From positions 310,001 through 374,000 of the forward strand of contig CAZFHA010000001.1 of the NCBI GenBank assembly GCA_964518595.1: a stretch of DNA of 64,000 nt, read 5' to 3'. The stretch's first letter is position 1; each line of letters begins with the position of its first letter. Shown piece by piece: positions 16,749 through 24,273 of the stretch. Position numbers and translations under genes: made by a program. The notes under the pieces were generated by a model that was not told where the DNA came from, did not search any database, and saw only the letters and a list, made by a program, of their open reading frames with translations. The stretch is from CAZFHA01 sp964518595. GTDB taxonomy: Bacteria; Bacillota; Clostridia; Saccharofermentanales; Saccharofermentanaceae.

Positions 16749-16802
16749 TGTACACGTGTACATTCATGAAACAAAGATAGTATACTCTGGTTATTTTGTC
16801 AA
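16749..16802 (-). promoter_or_regulatory. Promoter and LacI-type operator of the URO-D/glycosidase operon
   Basis: On the minus strand TTGACA (16797-16802), a 17-bp spacer, and TATCTT (16774-16779). A perfect 14-bp palindrome, TGTACACGTGTACA, lies at 16749-16762, just after the expected transcription start. A central CG with TGTA arms is the style of LacI/GalR-family operators. Binding there would block elongation or initiation. No LacI-family gene is in the window, so the regulator is encoded elsewhere. Confidence 0.72.
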
Positions 16803-16856
16803 CAAAAAACCAGCGAAAATCGAGATTTATAATCATAATATACAGGGATATCAAGC

Positions 16857-16890
16857 AAAAAAAGAGCTTGTCCTTATTCTCTTCTGCTCT
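16857..16890 (-). terminator. Possible terminator of the GHKL kinase gene
   Basis: On the minus strand AGAGC pairs with GCTCT across a loop of about 18 bases and is followed by seven T residues. It lies 40-70 bp after the kinase stop codon. The stem is short, hence modest confidence. Confidence 0.4.
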
Positions 16891-16928
16891 TGTGTCACAC
16901 TGCAAAAAACAACTGCTTTAGAACGAAT

Positions 16929-18245
16929 TTAGGAATCACTTACGTAAAGGAATACATTTGTGCTAAAAATGTCTTCTGTATGTGAAACTTTCATATAGCC
17001 ATTGTATTTTTCTACAGACTTATTAATATTTTTTAGCCCGTATCCATGTTCGTTACCAGACTTTAAGGAAAGAATTTCCTTTCCTAGGCTGTTACGGTCA
17101 TACTTGATCTCACCGCTAAAGGAATTTTCTATTTTTACCCAGAGACAGCCCTTACTAAATCTCACTTCCAGCCTGATGCTTTTTTCCCTTACTTTAGCCA
17201 CGGCCTCCAGAGCATTGTCTATGATGTTTCCCATAATCACAATAATGTCAACGACATCAATAGACAATTGCTGCGGCACCGCTATATTAATGTCTAGCTC
17301 AATATCCTCTTGCTTAGCATTACGTAATTTGTAATTAATAATGCTGTCAAAAGCTACGTTTCCGGTATTACTGTAAACTTCGCTTTTCTTTATATCCGAT
17401 ACTAGGCGGTCTAAATATTTTTTTATCAGCTCTACATCGCCATTATCTGTAAAGTTTCTTATAGCAGCTAAGTGACTTACAAGATCATGCCGAACTGTCC
17501 TAACTTGCTCTACGGATTCCTGCATAAGCAAACATTGGTTGTAATAGTATTCCTTTTCTTGCGCCTCCCTATCCAGCTTTAATTTTTCCTCATATTTGGC
17601 AGAAAGAATATCGTACAAAAAAAGACTGGAATATAGAAACCAGGCTATAAATATAATGACGATTGCCGTAGAAGCAGCTTTAGTAATGTCTATACCAAAG
17701 CTAGAAGCAATGGGAATCGAGAAAAGAAGGAGAATAATGATAAGACCTATCAATGGGGAGATCAGTGATAAGCGAGAAAAGACGGCTTTTTTCTTAAGAC
17801 TCTTAAAATGCTGCAATATTTTGGCAATAAGTAATCCCAAAGGCACTAACAATCCATTAGATACTGCCGACCATTCTCTACTACCAACTTGAAGATCGGG
17901 TAAAACTAGAGGAACTATCATTCCGCCTATAACAATTATAGAAAAAATCAAAATGATTCCCGTAGAAAAAGCAGCTGCCAACCGCCTAGCCACAGTTGAG
18001 TTATAGTTCAGTGTTATGACAAAACTTTGCAAGAAAATAAAGAAAACATCCGCTTCTAACCAAGCAGGAGCGACAAAACTTAGAATCAAATATAGTAAGC
18101 AGAACAAGAAATATAGTAAAAGAAGTGACAATAGCATAATTTTGAAAGTCGTTCTTCTTTTTTCATAAAATACGTCTACCAGCTTTGCCGCAACCACTAA
18201 CAAAAAGAATTGGAATATAAAATAAAATATCGTATATTTATCCAC
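16929..18245 (-). CDS. AgrC/ComD-like sensor histidine kinase (GHKL)
   Basis: 438 residues beginning at a GTG 4 bp after the response-regulator stop. Six to seven hydrophobic helices fill residues 1-220. A short dimerisation helix follows with the phospho-acceptor motif RHDLVSHLAAI. The GHKL ATPase domain has NIIDNALEA and the glycine box GYGLKNINKSVEKYNG. This is the layout of peptide-pheromone receptors in Gram-positives. The partner LytTR regulator is immediately upstream. No AgrB or AgrD gene is visible, but a 65-residue membrane protein is divergently encoded. The ligand is unknown. Confidence 0.88.
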   Translation of the reverse strand: MDKYTIFYFIFQFFLLVVAAKLVDVFYEKRRTTFKIMLLSLLLLYFLFCLLYLILSFVAPAWLEADVFFIFLQSFVITLNYNSTVARRLAAAFSTGIILIFSIIVIGGMIVPLVLPDLQVGSREWSAVSNGLLVPLGLLIAKILQHFKSLKKKAVFSRLSLISPLIGLIIILLLFSIPIASSFGIDITKAASTAIVIIFIAWFLYSSLFLYDILSAKYEEKLKLDREAQEKEYYYNQCLLMQESVEQVRTVRHDLVSHLAAIRNFTDNGDVELIKKYLDRLVSDIKKSEVYSNTGNVAFDSIINYKLRNAKQEDIELDINIAVPQQLSIDVVDIIVIMGNIIDNALEAVAKVREKSIRLEVRFSKGCLWVKIENSFSGEIKYDRNSLGKEILSLKSGNEHGYGLKNINKSVEKYNGYMKVSHTEDIFSTNVFLYVSDS

Positions 18246-18249
18246 TTAC

Positions 18250-18990
18250 CTATATCCCTCGTCTTTCCATAATCTCGTAGTATCTCTCCCTTACCTCTTT
18301 CCTTTTAGGCTGACTGATAGATAGGAATGTTATGCCGTCAATTAAAGCCATTTCATCGTATTTTGCCACCGCAATATAGTCGTAATTCACTATGCATGAA
18401 CCATGAATAAAAATAAAATCACAACGACGAAATTGTTTTTGGTAGATCTCTTTAAGTACGCCATAAAAAGATGACTTTCTACCATTAGCTAAATGTAAGG
18501 TGAGTTTGCGCCTATCGCTTTCTATATAAATAATATCTTGAATCAGCACCTTATGAGTGTCATGCCCTACCTTATAAACAAATTCTTCTTCCCCTATACC
18601 GGCGATTCTTAGGTGTGTAATAACTGTCTGTTCCACTTTTTTATAGTCCAAGGGCTTTATCAAAAAATTTAAAGGGCGAATATCGAATAATTGCATAGAA
18701 TATTGCATTTCCCAGGAAATATAAACGATTGATGTTAGGTCATTGTGATGTGTTTCACGGAGAATTCTGCCTACCTCCACACCACTGAGAGAGTTTCTAG
18801 CAAACTCAATATCAAGAAAAATTATGTTATAGTGCAACCCATTCTCTAGGTGAGCGCAAAGCTCATCTCCACTGCTATAAACATCAATTTCATACTTGAT
18901 ATTTTGCCTATCAAATATTTCTACTAAGGCGGTTTCTAATTCCGCACATATTCGCACCTCATCGTCACAAATCGCCGCAAAAATTATCAT
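18250..18990 (-). CDS. LytTR-family response regulator (AgrA-like)
   Basis: 246 residues from the ATG at 18990, where the usual FAAICDDE opening begins. The longer frame from 19050 adds 20 residues without homology; the nearest ribosome site (AAGGAG) is rather far, about 15 bp upstream. The receiver domain (1-125) has the DDE acidic cluster, the phospho-acceptor in IIFLDIEF and the Lys of FLIKPLDY. The LytTR DNA-binding domain (about 145-240) has IIYIESDRRKLTLHL and the HGSCIVNYDYI strand. It would bind tandem 9-bp repeats and act with the adjacent GHKL kinase. The divergent small gene at 19208 is the obvious candidate target. Confidence 0.88.
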   Translation of the reverse strand: MIIFAAICDDEVRICAELETALVEIFDRQNIKYEIDVYSSGDELCAHLENGLHYNIIFLDIEFARNSLSGVEVGRILRETHHNDLTSIVYISWEMQYSMQLFDIRPLNFLIKPLDYKKVEQTVITHLRIAGIGEEEFVYKVGHDTHKVLIQDIIYIESDRRKLTLHLANGRKSSFYGVLKEIYQKQFRRCDFIFIHGSCIVNYDYIAVAKYDEMALIDGITFLSISQPKRKEVRERYYEIMERRGI

Positions 18991-19098
18991 ATATGAGGTA
19001 TTCCACTCCTTATACCATCCTAAACCAATCCTACCTACATTTAGGTACACACAAACTATAAATTACTTGCAGATTTACTTCAACCTTTTAAGGCAGAC

Positions 19099-19134
19099 AA
19101 CTATTTTATAATTTATTACAGCTAGGCTATAGTT
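19099..19134. promoter_or_regulatory. Possible promoter/LytTR site upstream of the small membrane protein gene
   Basis: A -10-like TATAAT lies at 19107-19112 on the plus strand. The hexamers AACTAT (19099-19104) and ATAGTT (19129-19134) form an inverted pair around it. The LytTR consensus is degenerate, so this is only a candidate. The leader to the gene would be about 90 nt. Confidence 0.3.
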
Positions 19135-19207
19135 TTTTACATCTTCCTGTAGCAAGCTTTTTTTCTGCTAAGATTCTATCTACCGATAAATTTAAGGAGG
19201 AAATAAA

Positions 19208-19405
19208 ATGTCAAAAAGTCCTGTAGCAATGTTTATTTTTTCATTTTTAGTGGTTTTAGTGGTTGGTGTAGGGGCCGGATTACTGCTAAAAAGCATAAAC
19301 AATGATATCAACTTACCAGTACTGATATCGTCCAATATCACAACAGCCGCCTCAGCGGGTGTTATCATGGCTTATATGACCAAAAAATCAAACAAGGAAA
19401 AATAA
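19208..19405 (+). CDS. Small two-helix membrane protein
   Basis: 65 residues, preceded by AAGGAGG with ideal spacing. The first transmembrane helix spans about residues 6-27 (MFIFSFLVVLVVGVGAGLLL). A second weaker hydrophobic segment spans about 37-58, followed by the basic tail TKKSNKEK. No recognised family. It lacks a Cys and does not look like an AgrD precursor. It is divergent from the LytTR/GHKL pair with about 215 bp between them and is followed by a long hairpin. A role as an output or signal of that system is inference. Confidence 0.7.
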   Translation: MSKSPVAMFIFSFLVVLVVGVGAGLLLKSINNDINLPVLISSNITTAASAGVIMAYMTKKSNKEK

Positions 19406-19428
19406 ATTTCCAGATTAAGTAATAAAAG

Positions 19429-19480
19429 AGGCTATCTCAGAACACGGAGCGAAGACGCGCAAAGTGCTCTGAGATAGCCT
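19429..19480. terminator. Long imperfect hairpin between convergent genes
   Basis: The arm AGGCTATCTCAG-ACAC (19429-19445) pairs with GTG-CTGAGATAGCCT (19464-19480) with a single mismatch. The 18-base loop is GC-rich. It lies between the small membrane protein gene and the convergent HD gene. There is no strong T-run; it may be a bidirectional terminator or a dispersed hairpin repeat. Confidence 0.55.
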
Positions 19481-19510
19481 TAATAAATCAAAAATAAATG
19501 GTCTTACTGT

Positions 19511-20032
19511 TTAGAAAGCTAAAATCTCTTGTAGTCTTCTGACCCGCTTCATCTTGCTTCGACCACTGGCTTCAGCAACAGCACAGACCTTGTCTATCAT
19601 TGAAACAATAAAGGCTTCCGGACTCTTGGGTAGGCGAATGGTAAGAGGCCACATATGCTTAACAATGATATCCGCTTCCTTGGGAGAGACAGCAAAGTGC
19701 CTTGAAGCATTCCGTAAAGCAATCTTCGGATGAACAAAGGCGTGCATCCCTTCATCATGCTTCTCTTCTCTCCAGTCATACAAAAAGAAGTCATGTAGCA
19801 ACCCACCACGGGCGGCCGCTTTGTAATCAAGACCTAAACGCTTACAGATGCGATAGCTGGCATAAGAGACATGTAAACTATGCTCTAAACAATTAACACT
19901 ACGATGATGAGTAAAATGTCTTAGTCTAAGCACCTCCGAATGTTCAATTAAATCACGAATGTAATAAATATATTCTGCATCCTGAAATTCTACAGGTTCA
20001 GGGTGCAGCACTGACTGTTCTTCTTCAACCAT
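19511..20032 (-). CDS. HD-domain phosphohydrolase-like protein
   Basis: 173 residues, soluble. The HD signature is present in order: LEHSLHVSYASY (His), LLHDFFLYDW (the HD pair), MHAFVHPKIAL (His) and MIDKVCAVAE (Asp). These ligands fit a di-metal phosphohydrolase of the small uncharacterised HD family common in Clostridia. Candidate substrates are nucleotides. Monocistronic. An AGGAG-type site precedes the ATG (reverse complement of AATCTCCTGAC). Function is not assignable beyond the fold. Confidence 0.8.
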   Translation of the reverse strand: MVEEEQSVLHPEPVEFQDAEYIYYIRDLIEHSEVLRLRHFTHHRSVNCLEHSLHVSYASYRICKRLGLDYKAAARGGLLHDFFLYDWREEKHDEGMHAFVHPKIALRNASRHFAVSPKEADIIVKHMWPLTIRLPKSPEAFIVSMIDKVCAVAEASGRSKMKRVRRLQEILAF

Positions 20033-20202
20033 TAATAATCTCCTGACTACTGTTTCACCACAGAATGGTGAAAACTATAATTCCACACAAGTAAAGGAGG
20101 TAAAGATCCCCTTTTACGACGTTGCATCTCTATTAGCTATCATACCCTAAATCAGTAAATAAAGTATGAATAGTTCGTGGCAACTTAATAAAGAAAAATA
20201 AC

Positions 20203-20643
20203 CTAGATCTGTTTATACATCTGACTATAATTCAGATTCTCAAAACCAAGCTTTTTATAAAGCTGAATTGCCTGATCGTTAGATTCTTCCACCTCCAAAC
20301 GTATACGAACTACCTTGTCCTTATATTTCTCATCAATAAAATTAAGTAATTCCTGACCTAAACCCAGACCCTGGAATTCCGGTTTAACATATATCTCCTC
20401 AAGCCAGAGCACCATACCTCCAGCCTCGTTAGAGTAGGCAAAGGACACCAGCAGATAGCCTGCAACTTTTCCCTCATGTTCGATAATATAGCCATCCCCA
20501 AAGGCACTGCCTGAAGTAATTAATTCAAAAGTCTTCCTGATATTACGATCCGGCACCACATGAAGCACAGCATCTGATTGGTAAAAATCCCGGGACATAG
20601 AAACATATTGCTCTTTATCTGCCTTAGTCACCTTTCTGATCAT
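20203..20643 (-). CDS. GNAT-family N-acetyltransferase
   Basis: 146 residues, one GNAT domain. Motif A, which binds acetyl-CoA, reads IYVKPEFQGLGLGQELL (about residues 88-104). The later stretch LEVEESNDQAIQLYKKLGF is motif B, as in RimI-like enzymes. The substrate is not predictable. It is a single gene in the minus orientation. Confidence 0.85.
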   Translation of the reverse strand: MIRKVTKADKEQYVSMSRDFYQSDAVLHVVPDRNIRKTFELITSGSAFGDGYIIEHEGKVAGYLLVSFAYSNEAGGMVLWLEEIYVKPEFQGLGLGQELLNFIDEKYKDKVVRIRLEVEESNDQAIQLYKKLGFENLNYSQMYKQI

Positions 20644-20810
20644 TCGAATACCTCACTTTCCTGTCAAACTTCCTTGAAAACTATAATAGAGTCTCAAGCC
20701 TTCTGCCTCTGAATCTCATAAGAAAAATAGATTTCCTATAACTTTACTATACTTGAGTGATCTCTAAAAAACTACTGGTAAAAAGCACACAAAAAAACAC
20801 AAAAATATGG

Positions 20811-20864
20811 CTCTTTGAACAAAGAGTCATTCCCTTCCGAAATTATAGGTGACAGTGCTATAAT
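20811..20864 (+). promoter_or_regulatory. Promoter of the kinase-like/phosphoribosyltransferase pair with upstream palindrome
   Basis: An extended -10 element, TGCTATAAT (20856-20864), lies about 30 bp before the start codon; the -35 is poor. The 16-bp inverted repeat CTCTTTG-AA-CAAAGAG (20811-20826) lies upstream and may be an operator. Confidence 0.5.
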
Positions 20865-20893
20865 TAACTTAATCTGTAGTCTTGGGAGGGATC

Positions 20894-21880
20894 ATGGCAG
20901 TTATAACAATATCCCGTCAAACGGGAAGTTTAGGAGATGAGATTGCTCAATTGGCGGCCGATCAATTGGGCTGGGAATTGATTGATCGGAGTCAGTTAGT
21001 CGAACGGATTTTTTCGGAAAGCGTTAGCAAACGTGAGCAGCATCTTCTAAACGAAAGTCCGCGCTTTTTTTTAGAAGAAATGCAGCCGGAAGTAAGCTAT
21101 CTTGATTATTTAAAACAAAAGGTCAGAAGTTTGGCACAAGAGCAATCACTGATCCTATTGGGCTTTGGTGCGCAACAAATTTTCTCTCTAGATCCTACTG
21201 CCCTACATGTCCGCATTATAGCCCCTGAAGATCTGCGCCAAGAACGAGTTCGCAAGCAATTCCACCTAGATGAAAAAGACGCTTTACAGGCGCTGTCCCA
21301 GGCGGATAAGAGACATCGTCGTTTTGTATCCACCCTTTACCAAATTGATTCTGGTGATCCCAGCCTTTATCACATAATCTTAAATACCGGTCGGCTGTCC
21401 GCTAAGGAGGCCGCCGCAGCTATAATTAGATTGCAGGCTCATCACCAAAAGGATTTACCGCTAATACAACAAGCAGTAGCCAACCCCACTTCTGAGAATC
21501 CTGATGCATCTTCCATTTTTAAAAATCCTTCAGAAGCAGAATTTGCACGAATTTTAGACATGTACCACATTGACTGGAAATATGAGCCCAAGACTTTTCC
21601 TGTGGAATGGGATGCCGAAGGTAATGTTACCTTAGCCTTTAGTCCTGATTTTTACCTCACTAAATTTGATACGTATATAGAGTTAACTACAATGAACCAG
21701 AAATATGTCACTCAAAAGAATAAAAAATTACGAAAAGTAAAAGAACTTTATCCCGGAACAAATATAAAAATTGTTTATAAACGCGATTTTTATTCTCTGG
21801 TCGAGCGCTTTGGCGGACAGTTTTCAAGCTTGCCTGAAATGCCCTCCGAAGAACGTAACACCAAACAAAAGAAATTATGA
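20894..21880 (+). CDS. Cytidylate-kinase-like protein fused to a PD-(D/E)XK-like domain
   Basis: 328 residues. The ATG at 20894 is chosen because GGGAGGG lies directly upstream. The N-terminal domain (1-195) resembles the cytidylate-kinase-like family: ITISRQTGSLGDEIAQLAA is a degenerate P-loop start, followed by the GWELIDRSQLVERI acceptor region and a lid-like RERV/RKQF helix. The C-terminal domain (about 225-320) has the pattern EFARIL, YEPKTFPVEW, SPDFYL, YIELTT and VYKRDF. This resembles the PD-(D/E)XK nuclease fold with Asp and Glu kept but the catalytic Lys position replaced by Thr. The gene ends 17 bp before an Hpt-like gene with which it forms an operon. Function is unknown. Confidence 0.7.
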   Translation: MAVITISRQTGSLGDEIAQLAADQLGWELIDRSQLVERIFSESVSKREQHLLNESPRFFLEEMQPEVSYLDYLKQKVRSLAQEQSLILLGFGAQQIFSLDPTALHVRIIAPEDLRQERVRKQFHLDEKDALQALSQADKRHRRFVSTLYQIDSGDPSLYHIILNTGRLSAKEAAAAIIRLQAHHQKDLPLIQQAVANPTSENPDASSIFKNPSEAEFARILDMYHIDWKYEPKTFPVEWDAEGNVTLAFSPDFYLTKFDTYIELTTMNQKYVTQKNKKLRKVKELYPGTNIKIVYKRDFYSLVERFGGQFSSLPEMPSEERNTKQKKL

Positions 21881-21897
21881 AGTGGGAGGTCTAGTTC

Positions 21898-22425
21898 ATG
21901 GAACCAATTCAGGAAAAAAGAACCGTCTTCTCTACCGACGTGCTCCAAAACCGTATTAAAGATCTGGGCGCAGAAATAAGTCAGGATTACAAAGATAAAG
22001 AATTAATTATGGTAGGTGTACTAAAGGGGTCTCTGTACTTTTATGCCGATCTTACCAGAGCCCTAACCATTCCTGTAGGCATAGACTTCATATCTATTGG
22101 TACAATACCGGAAACTACTAAACAGACAGGCATTGTTCGTATAAACAAAGACTTAGACATCAATATTACCGGCAAGCATGTGCTGATAATTGAAGATATT
22201 ATCCGTACCGGTTTGACTACAGCCTATCTGGTGCAAAGTCTGGATGCCAGAAAACCAGCCTCTATTCAAATATGCTCCTTACTGCTTAATCCTCATCAAC
22301 AGCTCATAAACCTGCCCATTGCCTATAACGGCTTTGAAGTAGATAATGCTTGGTTAATGGGCTATGGTATGGATGTGGGAGAATACGGGCGAAACCTGCC
22401 CTATATTGTAGAAATTGACAAGTAA
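21898..22425 (+). CDS. Hypoxanthine phosphoribosyltransferase-like protein with altered catalytic loop
   Basis: 175 residues, the normal Hpt length. The fold follows Hpt: GVLKGSLYFYADL (pyrophosphate loop), the flexible loop after FISIG, and the PRPP-binding segment VLIIEDIIRTGLT. In classical Hpt this last segment is EDIIDTG, and the second Asp is the proposed proton acceptor at purine N7. Here Arg103 replaces it (codon CGT). The purine clamp region FEVDNAWLMGYGMD is intact. Purine salvage is the default call, but the swap at a catalytic residue and the coupling to a kinase-like fusion protein argue for a changed substrate. GGGAGG precedes the ATG. A terminator follows. Confidence 0.82.
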   Translation: MEPIQEKRTVFSTDVLQNRIKDLGAEISQDYKDKELIMVGVLKGSLYFYADLTRALTIPVGIDFISIGTIPETTKQTGIVRINKDLDINITGKHVLIIEDIIRTGLTTAYLVQSLDARKPASIQICSLLLNPHQQLINLPIAYNGFEVDNAWLMGYGMDVGEYGRNLPYIVEIDK

Positions 22426-22442
22426 AGATTTCATCCAAAAGC

Positions 22443-22498
22443 AATCCCCCCTCAAAAAGCTATGTCTATATTTCATAGCCTTTCTGAGGAGGGATTTT
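22443..22498 (+). terminator. Rho-independent terminator after the hpt-like gene
   Basis: A long stem pairs AATCCCCCCTCA...GCTATG with CATAGC...TGAGGAGGGATT, with small internal mismatches. It ends in TTTT and starts 18 bp after the stop codon. Confidence 0.8.
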
Positions 22499-22529
22499 AC
22501 CGTTTACACATAGCCTTTTAGCTTAGTAA

Positions 22530-23489
22530 TTATTGATGCGGAGGCATATCAGAGTTAACAATTTCCTTTAAAGAAGCAGCTAATCCTGCCATGCTCTGTA
22601 TCTCAGAAGGGATGATAATCTTAGTTGCCTTACCATCTGCCACCTGAGCCATGGTCTCAAGGCTCTTCAAAGCAATAAGTCCACGGTTAGCACCTACGTC
22701 CTTAATCATCTGGAGACCTTGTGCTGTAGCTTCTTGAACTTTAATAATAGCTTCGGCTTGACCTTCAGCTTCACGAATGGCAGCTTCTTTCTTAGCTTCT
22801 GCCCGTAGAATAGCAGCGGTCTTCTCACCTTCAGCAACACGGATAGCTGCTTCTTTTTCACCTTCTGAGCGAAGAATATTTTCACGCTTTTCACGCTCTG
22901 CCTTCATCTGGCGCTCCATGGCGATTTGAATTTCCTTAGGTGGAATAATATTCTTTAGCTCTACACGGTTTACCTTGATACCCCATGGATCAGTAGCTTC
23001 ATCCAGAATCACCCGCATTTGCGTATTAATTAAATCCCGAGAAGTCAAAGTCTGATCTAACTCCAAATCACCGATGATGTTACGCAGTGTGGTAGCCGAC
23101 AAATTCTCAATAGCCATAATAGGATTTTCAATACCATAAGTATAGAGCTTAGGATCGACAATCTGATAGAACAGCACAGTATCAATTTGCATAGTAACAT
23201 TATCTTTGGTAATTACAGCTTGGGGCTGAAAATCAGCGACTCTTTCCTTCAAGGAAATCACCTTTGATACCCGGTCAATAAAAGGTACTTTAATGTGAAT
23301 ACCCGTAGTCCAAGTACTGTGATAGCCACCCAAGCGCTCTACAATAAAGTTCATTGCCTGAGGAACAACCCGAATATTGCGAATTAAAATCAGTAGAAAA
23401 ATAATCGCCACGATTATTATTACAACAAAACCCCCAACATTACCTGTTCCCGATGATAGTAATAACGGTAATCCATTCCCAAAATACAT
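22530..23489 (-). CDS. SPFH/stomatin-like membrane protein (QmcA type)
   Basis: 319 residues from the ATG at 23489, preceded by GTGGAGG; the frame from 23513 has no such site. One N-terminal transmembrane helix (about 15-38), then the SPFH band-7 domain (40-200; VPQAMNFIVERLGGYH, GIHIKVPFIDRV, GIKVNRVELKNI). A helical Ala/Glu-rich coiled coil follows (about 205-270, repeated EGEKEAAIRxAEG units). It scaffolds membrane microdomains. The NfeD-like partner gene lies 76 bp upstream in the same operon, as is usual for the family. Confidence 0.92.
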   Translation of the reverse strand: MYFGNGLPLLLSSGTGNVGGFVVIIIVAIIFLLILIRNIRVVPQAMNFIVERLGGYHSTWTTGIHIKVPFIDRVSKVISLKERVADFQPQAVITKDNVTMQIDTVLFYQIVDPKLYTYGIENPIMAIENLSATTLRNIIGDLELDQTLTSRDLINTQMRVILDEATDPWGIKVNRVELKNIIPPKEIQIAMERQMKAEREKRENILRSEGEKEAAIRVAEGEKTAAILRAEAKKEAAIREAEGQAEAIIKVQEATAQGLQMIKDVGANRGLIALKSLETMAQVADGKATKIIIPSEIQSMAGLAASLKEIVNSDMPPHQ

Positions 23490-23565
23490 AATATAACCTC
23501 CACAATACTTCAAATATTAACCTTTATACTAGAGGTACATTCTTGCTGCACCCTTAATATCAGCA

Positions 23566-24018
23566 CTAGGTGAGTGGTTTAACAACCGCTTTAACGCCCT
23601 TCAAAGCAACGACTTGAACATGACTATCAATCAAGATACTCTGGCCGTCTTCACTAACGGCACTCCAAGCTTGCCCCGCTACCATAATAAGACCGCTTCC
23701 TTGAATCGGATCGATAGTTTCTGTCACAAGGCCTTCTTTACCAATGATTCGATCAGCATTAGTTGGAACAGGCTTTCTCGAACCAATACTTGTCCGCGGT
23801 TTAATGACCAACATAAATAGGGCAAAGGTCAAAAGTGAGACAGCCAACATAACAACAATTTGGACAGTCACAGGAAAGCCCAGAAGATCCATAGCCAAAG
23901 CCGCTAAACTGCCGACTGCAAACCAAATAGTCACAAGATTTAACGTAAATGCTTCTATTAATAAGAATACAATAAATAAAACTAACCAAAGAATCCAGGC
24001 ATCAACACCCAGTATCAT
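23566..24018 (-). CDS. NfeD-family membrane protein
   Basis: 150 residues. Two or three transmembrane helices lie in 1-75 (WILWLVLFIVFLLIEAFT and following). A C-terminal OB-fold starts with GKEGLVTETIDPIQGSGLIMVAGQAWSA and continues IDSHVQVVALKGVKAVV, which is the NfeD C-terminal pattern. It pairs with the SPFH protein encoded downstream and would stabilise or organise it at the membrane. TAGGAGG stands 8 bp before the ATG. This is the short NfeD class without the protease domain. Confidence 0.9.
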   Translation of the reverse strand: MILGVDAWILWLVLFIVFLLIEAFTLNLVTIWFAVGSLAALAMDLLGFPVTVQIVVMLAVSLLTFALFMLVIKPRTSIGSRKPVPTNADRIIGKEGLVTETIDPIQGSGLIMVAGQAWSAVSEDGQSILIDSHVQVVALKGVKAVVKPLT

Positions 24019-24273
24019 AAAATCACCTCCTACATGCCTAAACCTTTATACTAAAGGTCACTCTGATTCTATCACAAAATAACGCCCTCGTTCGCTTTTC
24101 CCAGAGGATTTTCTTGAAAATATGAACAATTCGAAAAAACTATACCTGGCAGGTTCACTATCACCCGAATTTATGATATTATAATTCCAGATACATTACC
24201 AAAGTTGTCTTGTATGTATATGTCTAAAAAGTCCGGCTAATTACTGCCGAAATCCCACAAAGGAGAAATGATT

